Below, in pieces: positions 49,298 through 61,295 of a stretch of DNA of 64,000 nt. The translations under genes and the position numbers were made by a program. Position 1 is the stretch's first letter. Each line of letters opens with the position of its first letter. Source of the stretch: Tethya wilhelma (taxonomy: Eukaryota; Porifera; Demospongiae; Tethyida; Tethyidae). Under the pieces are notes generated by a model. It worked only from the letters and a program-made list of their open reading frames with translations, ran no database searches and was not told the DNA's origin. The stretch covers positions 5,569,673 through 5,633,672 of the forward strand of contig CAXIPT010000006.1 in NCBI GenBank assembly GCA_964030475.1. The letters run 5' to 3'.

Positions 49298-52071
49298 ATG
49301 AAGGGGGTAGCAACCATTTTGACAAGCCAGATGTTTTTGCTTCTGTGTCCATTTTTCTCGGGTAAGGAAATTATAATTAATTATGCTCCATTTTATGATT
49401 TATTTCTATTAATTTTCCTTAATTCTTCAAATACATGTTTATGCAGATGCTGTATCATTGTCCCTATCAACTAACTTTGGTGATGCTGCCTGTCCTAATG
49501 ATGAACTGATATTCATGTGCACTGTCACTGATGATAATCTACTGAGATGGGACCTAGTACAACCAGGACAAGATTCAGTTACATCTTTGTTCATGGGTAC
49601 ACAGCCTACAAGAGCCATCACCCTCCCTGGTGGTGTGTTTATGGCCTCCTCCACTTACACTCCTCCAAACATTGTGTCTTCTCTGTCCACCACTGCCACC
49701 TCCATGTTGGATGGAGTGATGGTGGGCTGTGTTAGTGGGACATTGATGGATGAAACAGTTATAAATATTGCTAGTAAGTCAATTTTAATAAAAAGTTAAT
49801 GCCTATTGAAACAGTAATGATAATAATACATTAACTGTAATTCTCTGTGTATGGGGCATTGTATGTGTTAAAAATTTTTTTGACAGCCTCTCCTTCAATG
49901 CCTCTAAACCTGAGGATAGCTGTAACTGCCAATGGAACAGACTCCTCTGAAGTGACCTTCCAATGGGACCCTCCCTCAGACAATGGAGGAGATGAGGTGG
50001 ACAGCTACACTCTGACTGGGACTGGTGGCATCACCACTATCAGTGGTATCACTGACACTACAGCCTCTCTCAGTCTCTCTTACAACACTGAGTACTCTGT
50101 GAGAGTGGCAGCTGTCAACTGTGCTGGCAGTGGACCACAGGCAGTACTAACATTCACATTAACTAGAGGTATAATGTATGTTTTCACTATCCACAATAAT
50201 TACAACTCAGTAAATTAGTATACTTTCAATTTCAACTCTATCTTCAGCTGACTGTTCTTCTCCCTCTGCTGCTAATGGAGTGGTCATTGAACCATTCACT
50301 GCTACAACAGAGAGATCACTGATCTACTTCCAGTGTGGTGAGACCTTTGTACCCAACACTAGAGTAGAGGCAAGGTGTGAGGCAAGTGGTTCATGGACTC
50401 CTGATCCTGAGGAGCACAGTTGCCTGCTAGGTATGTTCATGTATGCTGAGGGTCATCTTTATCACTAGCAAATGGTGTGTTTATCAACTGATATTGTCAC
50501 AGTTGACTGTGGAGAACCTCAGCTTCCTGACGACAGCACTCTGATCAATAGCACTGGTACATTGAAAGGTCAAGAGGTCACATTTCAGTGCATCACTGGA
50601 CCTGATGCTCGACTCATCACTGCTGTGTGTACCAATGTCCCTGGTGGTAGTGAAGGGGTGTGGTCTCCAGACCCTGAGATGGTGGTATGTGGAGGTTAGC
50701 TTGTTTTGGTGTTACAAAACCAAGTTTACTTTGATTTACCAAACAATTTACATTTCAATGTACAATAGGGATAACTTCGTTCCCAGGCTCCTCCTTTGCA
50801 AATATTTTCATTGAAAATAAGATATATTCGCAATCGAAGGAGGAGCCTGGGAACGAGGCGCTGCAATAGGGAACCACTACCAAGCAATTGTGATATATTA
50901 TCATATATTTTGTTGCTGTATGTCTTTCTTCTCCCAGTGACCTGCTCTCCTCCTGGTGCTCCTGCTAATGGTTTCCTTGGTGAAGTGACTCCCAACACAG
51001 CACAGTTTGGTTGTGATGAAGGGTATTCCCCTCAGGGGACAATGACAGCTGTGTGTGTGGCCACTGATACCTGGAGTCCTGACCCTGCTACCTGGGAGTG
51101 TACTCTTACTGCTACAATCACAACAAACACTAATGGTACGGCATTTGACTTGTCAAGCATGGTTGTTTACCATTTTCATCATTGTTTGGTATTTACATTC
51201 ATTACTAACACTGTCAATAAGGAATGTATATATCAACAGTCAGCTTTTGTAAACAAAATGAATGTGTTTTCGTAAGTGAGTTTCTGGTTGGGTATTAGTC
51301 ATTATTGAATTATATTCTGGTTCACCAACCAAGTATGCAGATTGAAAATATCAAACTTTGCTTTCAAATTAACTTTTCAATCTGCATACTGGGTTGGTGA
51401 ACAAGAATATAATTTAATAAAATGAATGTGTGATTTGATTTATTTGTCTTTGTTTTTCCTTTATTTTCCAGCTCCTCCAGCTGTTGACTGTGGTTCTCCA
51501 CGAGCTCCTGTGAATGGAATACTGGCCCAAGTTGATGCTTCCAGCACAGTGGAGGGGTCAGAGGTCATGTATCAGTGCAATGTTACAGCGACTGCCATCT
51601 GTGGTAGTAATGGAAGGTGGTCACCTGACCCTGGGGAGCTGGTGTGTGGATTTCAATCAGGTACTGACTAATAAACACTGCATGTGCTTTTACTATAGAC
51701 GTTTAAAATATTGTTGTCTTTTTGTATTCAAAAAAGTTTTATTTTCCTCAGGTGGTTGTACCAGTGAAGTAAGACGAATGACTACAGTAGCTATTATTGT
51801 TGCAGTTGTGTTCTTCATTGTTGGGATTGTCTCTGGTTTCCTCATCTACCTTGCCCTCTCAAGATGGAGGAAGACACCTAAACAGCAGCTGCTACACTGT
51901 AACTGCAACTGTTACACAACAACTGGAAGCAGTGATGGAAATGGCAAGGACGTAGCTCCAGCTGCTCCTGTAGTGTATGAAGAGATAGACACAGTCAAAT
52001 CAAAACCAGCTGGAGGACAAACAGAAATTGAACTTCAAGAGAATGTAGCATATGGACCAGTCAAGAAGTAG
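49298..52071 (+). CDS. Receptor R2: Ig-like, FN3, four sushi domains, TM, tyrosine-motif tail
   Basis: Eight exons: 49298-49361, 49447-49773, 49887-50168, 50248-50430, 50503-50694, 50938-51135, 51472-51660, 51752-52071 (584 aa). It starts only 81 bp after the R1 stop. The signal exon is 64 bp, as in R1 and R5. The Ig-like exon is divergent (FMC, LRW, VGC). The FN3 exon (MPLNLRIAV, QWDPPSDNGGD) is nearly identical to that of R3, not R1. The four sushi exons follow the same plan. The TM/tail exon is nearly identical to R1 in its cytoplasmic half, including HCNCNCY, YEEI and ENVAYGPVKK, although the extracellular parts have diverged. An intron carries the foldback 50772-50860 and another the palindrome 51303-51420. 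Role unknown, as for R1. Confidence 0.9.
50772..50860. mobile_element. Short foldback with GTTCCCAGGCTCCTCC arms, in R2 intron
   Basis: Arms at about 50778-50796 and 50837-50855 are inverted copies (CGTTCCCAGGCTCCTCCTT / AAGGAGGAGCCTGGGAACG) around a 40-bp loop. A related foldback lies at 59724-59788, and single arms occur near 13808 and 43070. Confidence 0.85.
51303..51420. mobile_element. Long imperfect palindrome in R2 intron
   Basis: Arms 51303-51348 and 51373-51419 pair almost completely (TTCACCAACC...GCAGATTGAAAA), with a loop of about 25 bp. Non-coding; a small MITE or a strong RNA hairpin. Confidence 0.85.
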
Positions 52072-52985
52072 AGTCTAATTATTGGAGGCTCAACTTTGTT
52101 GGTTTGCTCAGAGAGGTCACACATAATTATTCAACACAGTACCCATCTCCACTCCAACTAATCAGCCCAAACACTAACTTGGTAGTAGAACACTACCTTA
52201 CCTAACTTCACTGCAAGTTTGAAGCTCATAGCTCAAAAGCTATGGGTATAAAATAAATAATGCGAAATATCGTAGATTACACGATTATTGAATACGCGCT
52301 GCGCTTTCTAATTAATGCCCAGTACACGTGTTTCCATGAGAGAGTGCTGTTCACTTGTCCGTACAAGGTGAGTGAGTGAGTGAGTGACTGAGTGACTAAA
52401 TGACTGAGTGACTGACTGAGTGGGTGGGTTAGTGAGTGTTTTAACCTTTTTGTAATTGTAATTGTAATAATAGCACTCCAAAATAGGAGCAATAAGGATA
52501 TTATGTATATATTGTAATATTACAGCCTGTAATTACAGGACTTGAGCACGTGTTGAAATACTGACTTAAAATTTTAATTTTAGTGCTCTATGATTAACAC
52601 TTATTTTCACAATATTTGCTTGAATAAGACCGACTAATGTGCTGCACTACTTATTTATTACCTGTATGACTGCTTATACTAGCGTAGTCCTAGCTGATCT
52701 TGGACAATTTTGTGCTAAGTTGGAGGCTTCGAAGTTCAATAGATTTCCGAGCGTCTTTGGCTTTCTTTCTCCATGGCTTTGAGCAGCTTCCAAACTAAAC
52801 TCATAAATATATAGCCTAACTTCCTTGCATCTAAGTAGCAACTTTGAAGCTTGTGCCTTGAAAGGCTGTAGAGAAAACGTCGATCTAACCATTACTATCG
52901 TGATCGCGCGTCGATCGTGACCTCTGGTCGTTTAGCTACTGCTACAGCCACACCCTTCAAGAGTTGCGACTCAAACTTTGTATTT
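52072..52985. other. Spacer between R2 and SET copy 2
   Basis: No convincing exon. A 4-bp-based GAGT/GACT tandem repeat lies at about 52369-52440. Sequence just left of 52986 differs from that left of SET copy 1, marking the duplication edge. Confidence 0.55.
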
Positions 52986-54910
52986 TAGTAGAGTCTGAGA
53001 GGTACTTTATCTATTTCTGCAGGAAGTTCAGAGTTCAATGCTTAGACGCTTTGTTTCCAAAAAGTATGTACTTCGCGGGTAATCGGTTAAAGTTCACTGC
53101 TATTGCCCAAAGGAGTGCGCTAAAGGTACAATGACAAGTAAACTAGTCATCGGTATTTCGCGTGCATGCAATACACTAAGACTGATGCATTGTTCTGTAG
53201 CACAATGGAAACAAGAAGCAAGTTATGCCTCCGACACAGAACATGCCAGGAGATAGTAATTGCTGGTCTCCTTGGTGAGGAACCACTACCGAAGGTAGAC
53301 ATCTTCGAGATCCCTGGCAAGGGACGTGCGGTTGTGGCTGGAGAGGCTATTGCCAAAGATCGGTTCGTTTGAGAATACGAATTCTCCAGACAGTACCCCA
53401 GGAAGGAAAGAGCTCAGTACGAGGAGGAGTACTCTATAGACAATGAACCGTGTATGATATTGGAGGTGAGGTCTAGTGTCGGGTGGGTGTGCCTAGATGC
53501 CACCTGGGCCTCCTCGACACTAGGCCACCTGATGAACCATTGCACGAGCAAAGAGGCCACAGTGAGGCCTTCAAGGCTTTTTGACAACAAATGGGGAGTG
53601 GGCTTTCTCACCAATCGACACTTGTTGATTGGTGACGAACAAACATGGGACTATGGATGCTCTCCACAGGCGCAGCAGTGGCTGTATAAGAGACCTGGGA
53701 AAGGCACTCGCACCACCTTGCGTAAGTTGTTCTGTTTGCTTTATTTAAGTGTAATATTATTAATTATCTACAATTATGTGAAGCTGGAGAGCCCTCCTTC
53801 TCCTCCTCCTCCCCCCCTCACTTCACAAGCAAGCATCATCAGGAGCAGGGTACGTTTTCATAAATGGATTTTATCATAATTTTATCTCAATTTTTTGATA
53901 ATTCCAGCTTGAACTGAACAAACTCAATGTAAGTTATCCCGTTTCCGTTTGTTAGTTTAATATCTATATTTATACATGCACACAATAATGTGAAGCTCGA
54001 AAGCCCTCCGACTCCTCCTCCTCTCCCCCTCGCTTCACAAGTAAGCAGGGTATGTTTTCATAAATGGGTTTAATCTTAGTTTTATCTCTCGATGTAAGTT
54101 ACCTCATTTCCGTTTGTTAATTTGACATCTATAATTATATACGCACACAACATGTGAAGCTCAAAAGCCCTCCTCCTCCTCAGACTCACATGATGGAAGT
54201 AAGTATACAAAAATAATTTTACTAACTTGGATGCCTGCATGAATTGGATACTTCTTTTTTTCTAGCCCTAGCTCTGCCAAAGGCACAAATGCAGGTGTAC
54301 CGTGGTAAATTACATTCTACAGTATTGATCTCAGATAATATGGGTTATATAGTGTTTCGCTAAATTGTTCAAATTTCTACTTCAGAATCCGACGGCCAGA
54401 TGGACTACGAATATCTGGGGATCATTTCCGGAAGTATGTGTTTTTTTGATAGCTATAACCAGATTCTACATTTACTATAATTTGCATGCTTATATGCACT
54501 TACTTCCGCAGCTGCTTTGCCTGGATGTCAGTTCAGATGGAGACACTCAGGAAACGCAGGGTGGTACTCACTCTGAATGTAAGCAAACACAATGTTGTTA
54601 CAAAATGGGTACATTTGCATACTTACATACTCTTATTCAGCTGATGAGGAGAAGGGTGATGATAGTGTTCACTCTGAATGTAAGCAAACATTATAAAATG
54701 CGTACACAATTCCAGCTGATGATAAGTAAAACATTTCACATTTATACACTTACCCAGTCCAATCTGTCGATGTTGGAGGTGATGACGACGACGACAGTCA
54801 CTTTGACCGTAAGCAAATACATCTAGCACTTGTACCAAAAAGTTGTCTAGCTGAGACTGATACGTTTTTATGATAGTTGGAAACTTGATGTCCTTTTTTT
54901 TGACGGAAGC
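52986..54910 (+). pseudogene. SET-domain gene copy 2, truncated by the contig join
   Basis: Copy of 43335-45259, including the in-frame TGA (53370-53372) and the proline-rich and acidic small exons. It ends exactly at the N at 54911, so the rest of the tail is missing. It could be the start of a second 9.65-kb repeat unit (SET-R1-R2), or an assembly artefact at a contig end. Being identical, it gives no independent support for the TGA. Confidence 0.75.
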
Positions 54911-55395
54911 NTTGCTGTTTCAAAATACTTGGTGTCCAATGATGAGATATATGATAGTCTAGCATTCTAGAGCACCTATTTGGGGCAAGCCTGAGCAAGC
55001 CCCCTTTTAGTCTTGTCAGTGGTAGCTTTCAGGGTCTGTCTGTCTGTCTGTGTCATACGTCACATTTCTATGAGAGGTACTGAGTCCAACTGGAATAATT
55101 ATACAAAGCTTAGCATATAGTTTAGCACCAGAGAAAGTACAACAGTCCGGTTGACTGCTGAGCTGGCACTAATTAACAGACAGTAATTACTATGATGTCA
55201 TCTCAATAAATATGTTCTATGACCTTTTGTGACATTTTTGTTTTGTTTTGATATGGGTACCACATTTGGATACTAGCTCCATGCACGTACATGTATTGCA
55301 CATTTGTCAACAAAAAACGTCACAAAATGTCACACATTTTATTTTTAGTAACAAATAAATGCTTATGTAGTGACACAGTTCCTCTTTAATTGTAG
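54911..55395. other. Contig join and 5' flank of R3
   Basis: N at 54911, then about 480 bp with a short CTGT repeat near 55037-55049 and no recognisable signal-peptide exon. The first exon of R3 is probably lost here. Confidence 0.6.
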
Positions 55396-57667
55396 GTACC
55401 AGTTCCTTAACATCCAACCTCACTGGTGGTGCAGCTTGTGCTGGAGATGTGATCACCTTCACATGCACACTAGACCTTTCTGAGAGTTTCCTTCGATGGG
55501 CAGTTTTTAGATCAAGATCAATAATTAGTTCAGCTCAGTTTACATTCTCCCGTGATCAACCTCCTCTTGAACGGCCACTGACAGGCAGTGAAGTCAGCGG
55601 AACAGCCTCCCTCATCTCTATCTCTCCTAGTTTGGTGTCCACTCTCACCATCACTGTTACCAGTCAACTGGATGGAGATACATTGGAGTGTGGTGGAGCT
55701 ACAGCAGGCTCTGTACAGAATTTTGCTCTCAATATTGCAAGTAAATATTAGAATTAATAGTGATGGGTCTATGCTCTCTCATTGTTTAATAAATTCTTCT
55801 CCTCCTGGAGCTGTTAATGTCTCTTCCATTCATACACCTACAGCTCTTCCCTCAATGCCTCTAAACCTGAGGATAGCTGCCACTGCCAATGGAACAGACT
55901 CCTCTAAAGTGACCTTCCAATGGGACCCTCCCTCAGACAATGGAGGAGATGATGTGGACAGCTACACTCTGACTGGGACTGGGGGCATCACCATTATCAG
56001 TGGTATCACTGACACTACAGCCTCTCTCAGTCTCTCCTACAACACTGAGTACTCTGTGAGAGTGGCAGCTGTCAACTGTGCTGGTAGTGGACCACAGGCA
56101 GTAGAACTTACATTCACATTAATGAGAGGTAAGTTTCACAGCTATTGTAGTAATACCTTCAATGTTTAATTCAACTCTACCTTCAGTTGACTGTTCCTCT
56201 CCCTCTGCTGCTAATGGAGTGGACATTGAACCATTCACTGGTACACTGGAGGGATCACTGATCTACTTCCAGTGTAACGAGACCTTTGTACCCAACACTA
56301 GAGTAGAGGCAAGGTGTGAGGCAAGTGGTTCATGGACTCCTGATCCTGAGGAGCACAGTTGCCAGCTAGGTATGTAGTGAGTATTTTAGTCAATCAGTTG
56401 TGTGATAGTTTTGCAATCATGACATTGTGATCATCTGAATCTTAATGCACATGTACAGTTGACTGTGGAGAGCCTCAGCTCCCAGAGAACAGCACTCTTA
56501 TCAATATCACTGGTACATTGAAAGGTCAAGAGGTCACATTTCAGTGTAGCACAGGACCTAATTCTTCACCCATCACTGCTGTGTGTACCAATGTCCCTGG
56601 TGGTAGTGAAGGGGTGTGGTCTCCAGAGCCCTCAGTGGTGGTGTGTGGAGGTGAGCTCCATGGTAATATTCATGAATGTTGAAATGTAAACTGTGTGGTA
56701 ATGCAAAGTAAACTTGGTTATGTGACACCAAATTTTTAGCTGGTCTATTGGAATCTCCCTAGCAATACAAAGTGTGATTATTTTGTTGTTATTTTCTTCT
56801 CCCAGTGACCTGCTCTCCTCCTGGTGCTCCTGCTAATGGTTTCCTTGGTGAAGTGACTCCCAACACAGCACAGTTTGGTTGTGGTGAAGGGTATTCCCCT
56901 CAGGGGACAATAACCGCTGTATGTGTGGCCACTGATACCTGGAGTCCTGACCCTGCTATCTGGGAGTGTGTACCACCAATAACAACGATAGAAACAACTA
57001 CTGATCGTACTCTTCCCAGTCTTGGTAAGTCAACAATATGTGTGCATTAGAAGCAATTTCCATTCAATAAATCTTCCGATCGTTAACAACTTTCCTCTAT
57101 TCAATTTACCTCCAGTGGACTGTGGTTCTCCCCAACCTCCTGTTAATGGCATGCTGTCTCTCACAGCTAGTACACTGGAGGGGTCAGAGGTCAAGTACCA
57201 GTGTGGCAATGCCACTGCCACTGCTGTCTGTGGTAGTAATGGAAGGTGGTCACCTGACCCTGGGGGGCTGGTGTGTGGATTTCAATCAGGTATAATTATA
57301 TATTATTGATTTGTCTTCGCATACACACATGTAAGTATGACCAATACGTAATGATTATTATTATTCCACTACACATGTTTACAGTAAAACTCTTCTTTTA
57401 GAAAATCAAAGTGCCATAACAACAGCTGTCTCTAGTGCAGCAGTGGTGTGTTCTGTTGTCTTCTTCATCATTGGTCTTCTCTGTGGTCTCCTTCTCTACC
57501 ATGGTGTCAGGAGATGTAAGGAGAGTCATGTGACCACCAGTGGGACATACAGTGAGAGACCACACCTACCAGCTCCAGTGTATGAGGACATAGTACCGAC
57601 TGAGAGTAGGAAACAGACTGGAATTGAACTACAGGAGAATGTAGCGTATGGACCAGTCAAGAAATGA
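55396..57667 (+). CDS. Receptor R3: Ig-like, FN3, four sushi domains, TM, tail (signal exon missing)
   Basis: Seven exons: 55396-55740, 55844-56128, 56187-56369, 56459-56650, 56806-57024, 57116-57289, 57402-57667, all joining in phase 1 (about 554 residues without a signal peptide). Modules: Ig-like (FTC, LRW, LEC), FN3 close to R2, four sushi exons and a TM/tail exon. The tail is shorter than in R1/R2: it lacks the HCNCNCY block but keeps YEDI, then IELQENVAYGPVKK and a stop. The first sushi exon is nearly identical to that of R2 (TRVEARCEASGSW). The 64-bp signal exon present in R1, R2 and R5 was not found between the N at 54911 and 55395. Confidence 0.88.
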
Positions 57668-58267
57668 ATCAGGTATTAACTTGTCATTACAAGCAATCTT
57701 TGCCTAGTTTCTTGCTTTAAGGTTGATGTAATAATGTCATCACAGTAGTGATCTCAACTGTTATTTTGTTTACAGTTGTGCATCATCTAGGAGAATGCAT
57801 TACCAAAATTCATTACTTCCTACAACGTAGGACGTTTTGGGGGAAGTAATGAATTTCACAGCTAACTGTATAATCATGATTACAAAATTTAATAATAATA
57901 AATTTGTGTCAAGTGCCTTTGGGGGATCTATAGAATTAATGCACATCATTTAACCAATTCTTTCTATCTAAACACATCAGCACATCTGGCAGCTAGTGAT
58001 ATTGTACTGTTGTGGCACGTTTCATCTTGAAAATATGGTAATAATGTATTTCCATGACTGTTCCAAAATTAAGTAAACAAGTTTGTCAACATAACTATTA
58101 TTTATTAGTATGCATAATTATTGATTGGCCATTAAAACAATAACGCAAGAATTACGTCTGACTTGTGGTGATGATTACCTTTAACAGAAAGGAGGAAACA
58201 CTCATGATGAATATATAATACTGCATTAATTTTGGCATTTTGACTTCTGACACTGAGTGTTTCTACC
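57668..58267. other. Spacer between R3 and R4
   Basis: No exon. A hairpin lies at 57806-57856 (AAATTCATTACTTCC and its inverse, with CCTACAACGTAGG inside the loop); it could be a terminator-like hairpin, a small MITE or chance. Confidence 0.6.
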
Positions 58268-60214
58268 ATGGCAGGGAATCTACTCCTTAACCTTCTGGTA
58301 AGTTCTTAACTTTCAAGTGCGCATTTATAACTTTGTACATTAATCACCATAAAAATGCATGCATGTAAGCTATATTTTTTTTCCAAATTGGTGCCTAGTC
58401 AAATATTGTATGTATACCACAAAACCACTCCTCTATTAGCTATATAATCTATGATTTTAGCAACATTACCTATGAGCTATACTTAAGGGAATGTACCTGT
58501 CATCTGTAAAATTTACAACTACACCCATGGCCAATATTCTACTTGGGTAAAGTTAAATTAATATCCTGTACATTGATAACATTAATTTTACTATTAATAC
58601 ACACAACGTTAACTTGACTTTGTAGGTTCTGTGTTCATCAGCAATAGCTCAAAGACCTGCAAGGGTGACACTGCTTGATTCATCTTTGATACAAAGTTTA
58701 AGAGAATACGCATGTCCGAATGAAACTGTTATATACACCTGTGAAGTGACTGGAAATTCATTGAAGTGGATTGTAAAACCTTTTGTTCCTCCTGCTAATG
58801 CGACATCATTTTTATCCGGCATAAACAATTTAGGGGAAACCTTCGATACACCTTCACAAGCTGTACGGGTATTGATTTCAGAATCACCCCTACGTTCCAC
58901 TCTGACTCTCATGCCAACTGATTTGATAAACACCACTGTCATATGTGAAGCAAGTGGTAGTGTACCTGATCAGTTGCCATACAAAAAAGCAGGTACACTA
59001 TTATAAAATTAATTTTAATGTATGTATTAAAATTAAATTTTACACAATGTATAACTATTAATAATTTTGCCACCAATAATAATGATGAACCAGCAATCAG
59101 ACCTCTGTTCATATACTAGAGCCTTAGTGTAATTAATTTATCTCATAATCACCATGCATGCAGTGCAACCTCAACCACCTCCAAAAGACAGTATAAATGT
59201 CACTGAAGAGTCTGGAGGTATACAAGGTCCCAATGGATTCCTGATTGCGGAGCTTCAGTGGGATGCACCAGCAAGTGTTGATATTGATTACTATGCTGTT
59301 CGTCTCTATGTGGATGATCAAGTTGAAGAAAAAAGAATAGTTGGTGGCAACACCCGTGCTGCATTTAAGCTGACTCATCATATAAGTACAAAGACTGCTA
59401 ATCTAGTGGTAGAGATCAAAACTGTCAGCAAATGTAACTTAATATCAGCTTCAAGTGGAAATATTTCTTTTAAAGTTGATCTTAAACCATTCCGAAGCTG
59501 CAATTGCAGTAAGTGTTATATGTGACATTGTATTTTGATTATGTGTGAATTTTTACAATGTAAATTATCATGCTTTTTTCCCACTGCATATGCTTTCAGA
59601 TGGTTTTGTTGCTGCAATTGTAATAATTATTCTAATTGGCTTAATTGTCTTGACACTTGTATGTGTGGTTGCTTTGGTTTACAAAAAAAGGGTGAGTTAT
59701 GAATGGAATTGTGTAAAGTCCATAGCCTCGTTCCCAGGCTTTCCCCGCAAAATAAAAAAAAAGAAGGGGAAGGCCTGGGAACGAGGCTATAAAGTCCACA
59801 CATATCATGTTATGATAATTAATTATTATACTAGACCTACATACTCTGAACTACCTTTTTCTTTAATGGTAATTAAATTAATTACAGGGATATGGATACA
59901 GAGTGCCTATGTCTATGCCTGGATCGTCAAAGATGCCTGATGATAAAAGACCTGTACTGGATGATGTTGATCATGCACCACGTAATACTTACACTGATAT
60001 AGATCGTCTAGCTAATGCCAGGGTGAGTATCTATAATTATAGAATAATAATTATTATTATACAACCTTATAAGTATATATACACCTAATTATTATATGAT
60101 CAAACCTGTATTCTGTTCACTCTGTAGGGGACTAAAGATCAGCCTGTTCCTACAGATTCTCAGGTTAACCACAGGCATGCTAGTAATATTGATCAACTAT
60201 ACTGTGTGGATTAA
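58268..60214 (+). CDS. Receptor R4: short family member without sushi domains
   Basis: Six exons: 58268-58297, 58626-58992, 59164-59508, 59600-59691, 59888-60022, 60128-60214 (351 aa, stop at 60212). The signal peptide is split over exons 1-2 (MAGNLLLNLL, VLCSSAIAQ). The Ig-like exon (YTC, LKW, VIC) and an FN3-like exon (LQWDAPASVDIDYYAV) follow in the same order as R1. A TM exon comes next (VIIILIGLIVLTLVCVVALV). No sushi exon is present. The tail is split into two phase-0 exons, unlike the single tail exon of the others; it has TYTDID (a YxxI form) but no ENVAY motif. The last exon may instead be spliced at CAG/GTTAAC near 60163. It might act as a partner or a decoy for the long receptors; that is speculation. 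Confidence 0.72.
59724..59788. mobile_element. Short foldback with AGCCTCGTTCCCAGGC arms, in R4 intron
   Basis: Arms 59724-59746 and 59766-59788 are inverted copies around an A-rich loop. The CTCGTTCCCAGGCT core is shared with the foldback at 50772. Confidence 0.88.
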
Positions 60215-61295
60215 TTCTGCAACTCCCGACTATAATAATAATATACACAGGATACTGTAGATAATGGGGTAAAACCTCTGAGTCAGTTAAAGGTACAGTG
60301 TGAGAAATCTGACCCTAACTGAACAGGTATAACTAGCTAATAAGACCGATAAATACATGCATACAGGCATATACAGTCATCATTGGTTAAGCCTTGGCAA
60401 ATTATTCTCAAAAGTTTGCCTATTATTCTATTCTTTTATTCCCAAACTTTGAGCCCATTATTCTTTTCACCCAGCCTATTATTCTTGCATTATTCTTAGG
60501 AAAAAACACAATTTTAGTATAAATTCATCAAAATAACAATTTTTAGCGACATTCAAAGTCCTGGGTATGTTTTTTTTTCCAAAAGTTCACACATCAAATA
60601 CAGTTGATTTTCATTTTCTTTGCAATTGTTGTAATGCTCTTAGGGTTAAGATTTAAAAGCCTATAGAATTGATTACTAATCTTCCTTAGAAAACTATCTG
60701 TGATGATGCACCCAGTAATTCAGTTTTTTTGGCATTTAAGCAGTGCAAATTTTCACCACAAAACTGAGAATTTGCCTATTATTCCCAAAGTTCAGCCTAT
60801 TATTCTCACAGATTCAATGTGTACCTATTATTCTCAAATTATTCCGGGGAAAATTTGCCAAGGCCTATCATTGGTACTGTTGAATGGCTGTGGTTAGTGA
60901 GTGATCTTCTCTATGTTTAGTTCCATGTCACTGTAACTATGAAAATTTTGTCTTAATATCTTTTATTGATTTTTGCACCCAAAAGGTTTGAATTCTGAGT
61001 CTGGACAAGAGTTGCTGTTGTTAGCTAATCACGATCAGATGTTGCTGTTCAAGTTAACAGTTTTGATTGGTTTGTTTGTTTTTTTAAGTACAATTTTGTG
61101 CATCAAATTCTAGTTTGATTATTTTTGTTGTCATTTTTGTTTTTTTGTTGTTTTTTTTTTTAAGTATGCATCAATGGTGGAATACAACAATACATTATTG
61201 GGCGTGGTCACTGCATGACGTATTACGGGAAAATTAAAGTTCTACTCAGAGGGCGCGGCCGCTAGCGCTAGCTGCTGTAATGTAGCTGGTGAAGA
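60215..61295. other. Spacer between R4 and R5
   Basis: Holds the transposon-like element 60388-60866, T-rich stretches near 61075-61160 and presumably the R5 promoter. No exon is recognised. Confidence 0.5.
60388..60866. mobile_element. Non-autonomous DNA transposon, 479 bp, with 9-bp target duplication
   Basis: Flanked by the perfect direct repeat ATCATTGGT (60379-60387 and 60867-60875). The ends are inverted repeats (GCCTTGGCAAATT at 60391 and AATTTGCCAAGGC to 60864). The interior is rich in CCTATTATTCT-like repeats and has no transposase. The target duplication size fits Mutator-like or, less well, hAT elements. Confidence 0.85.
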
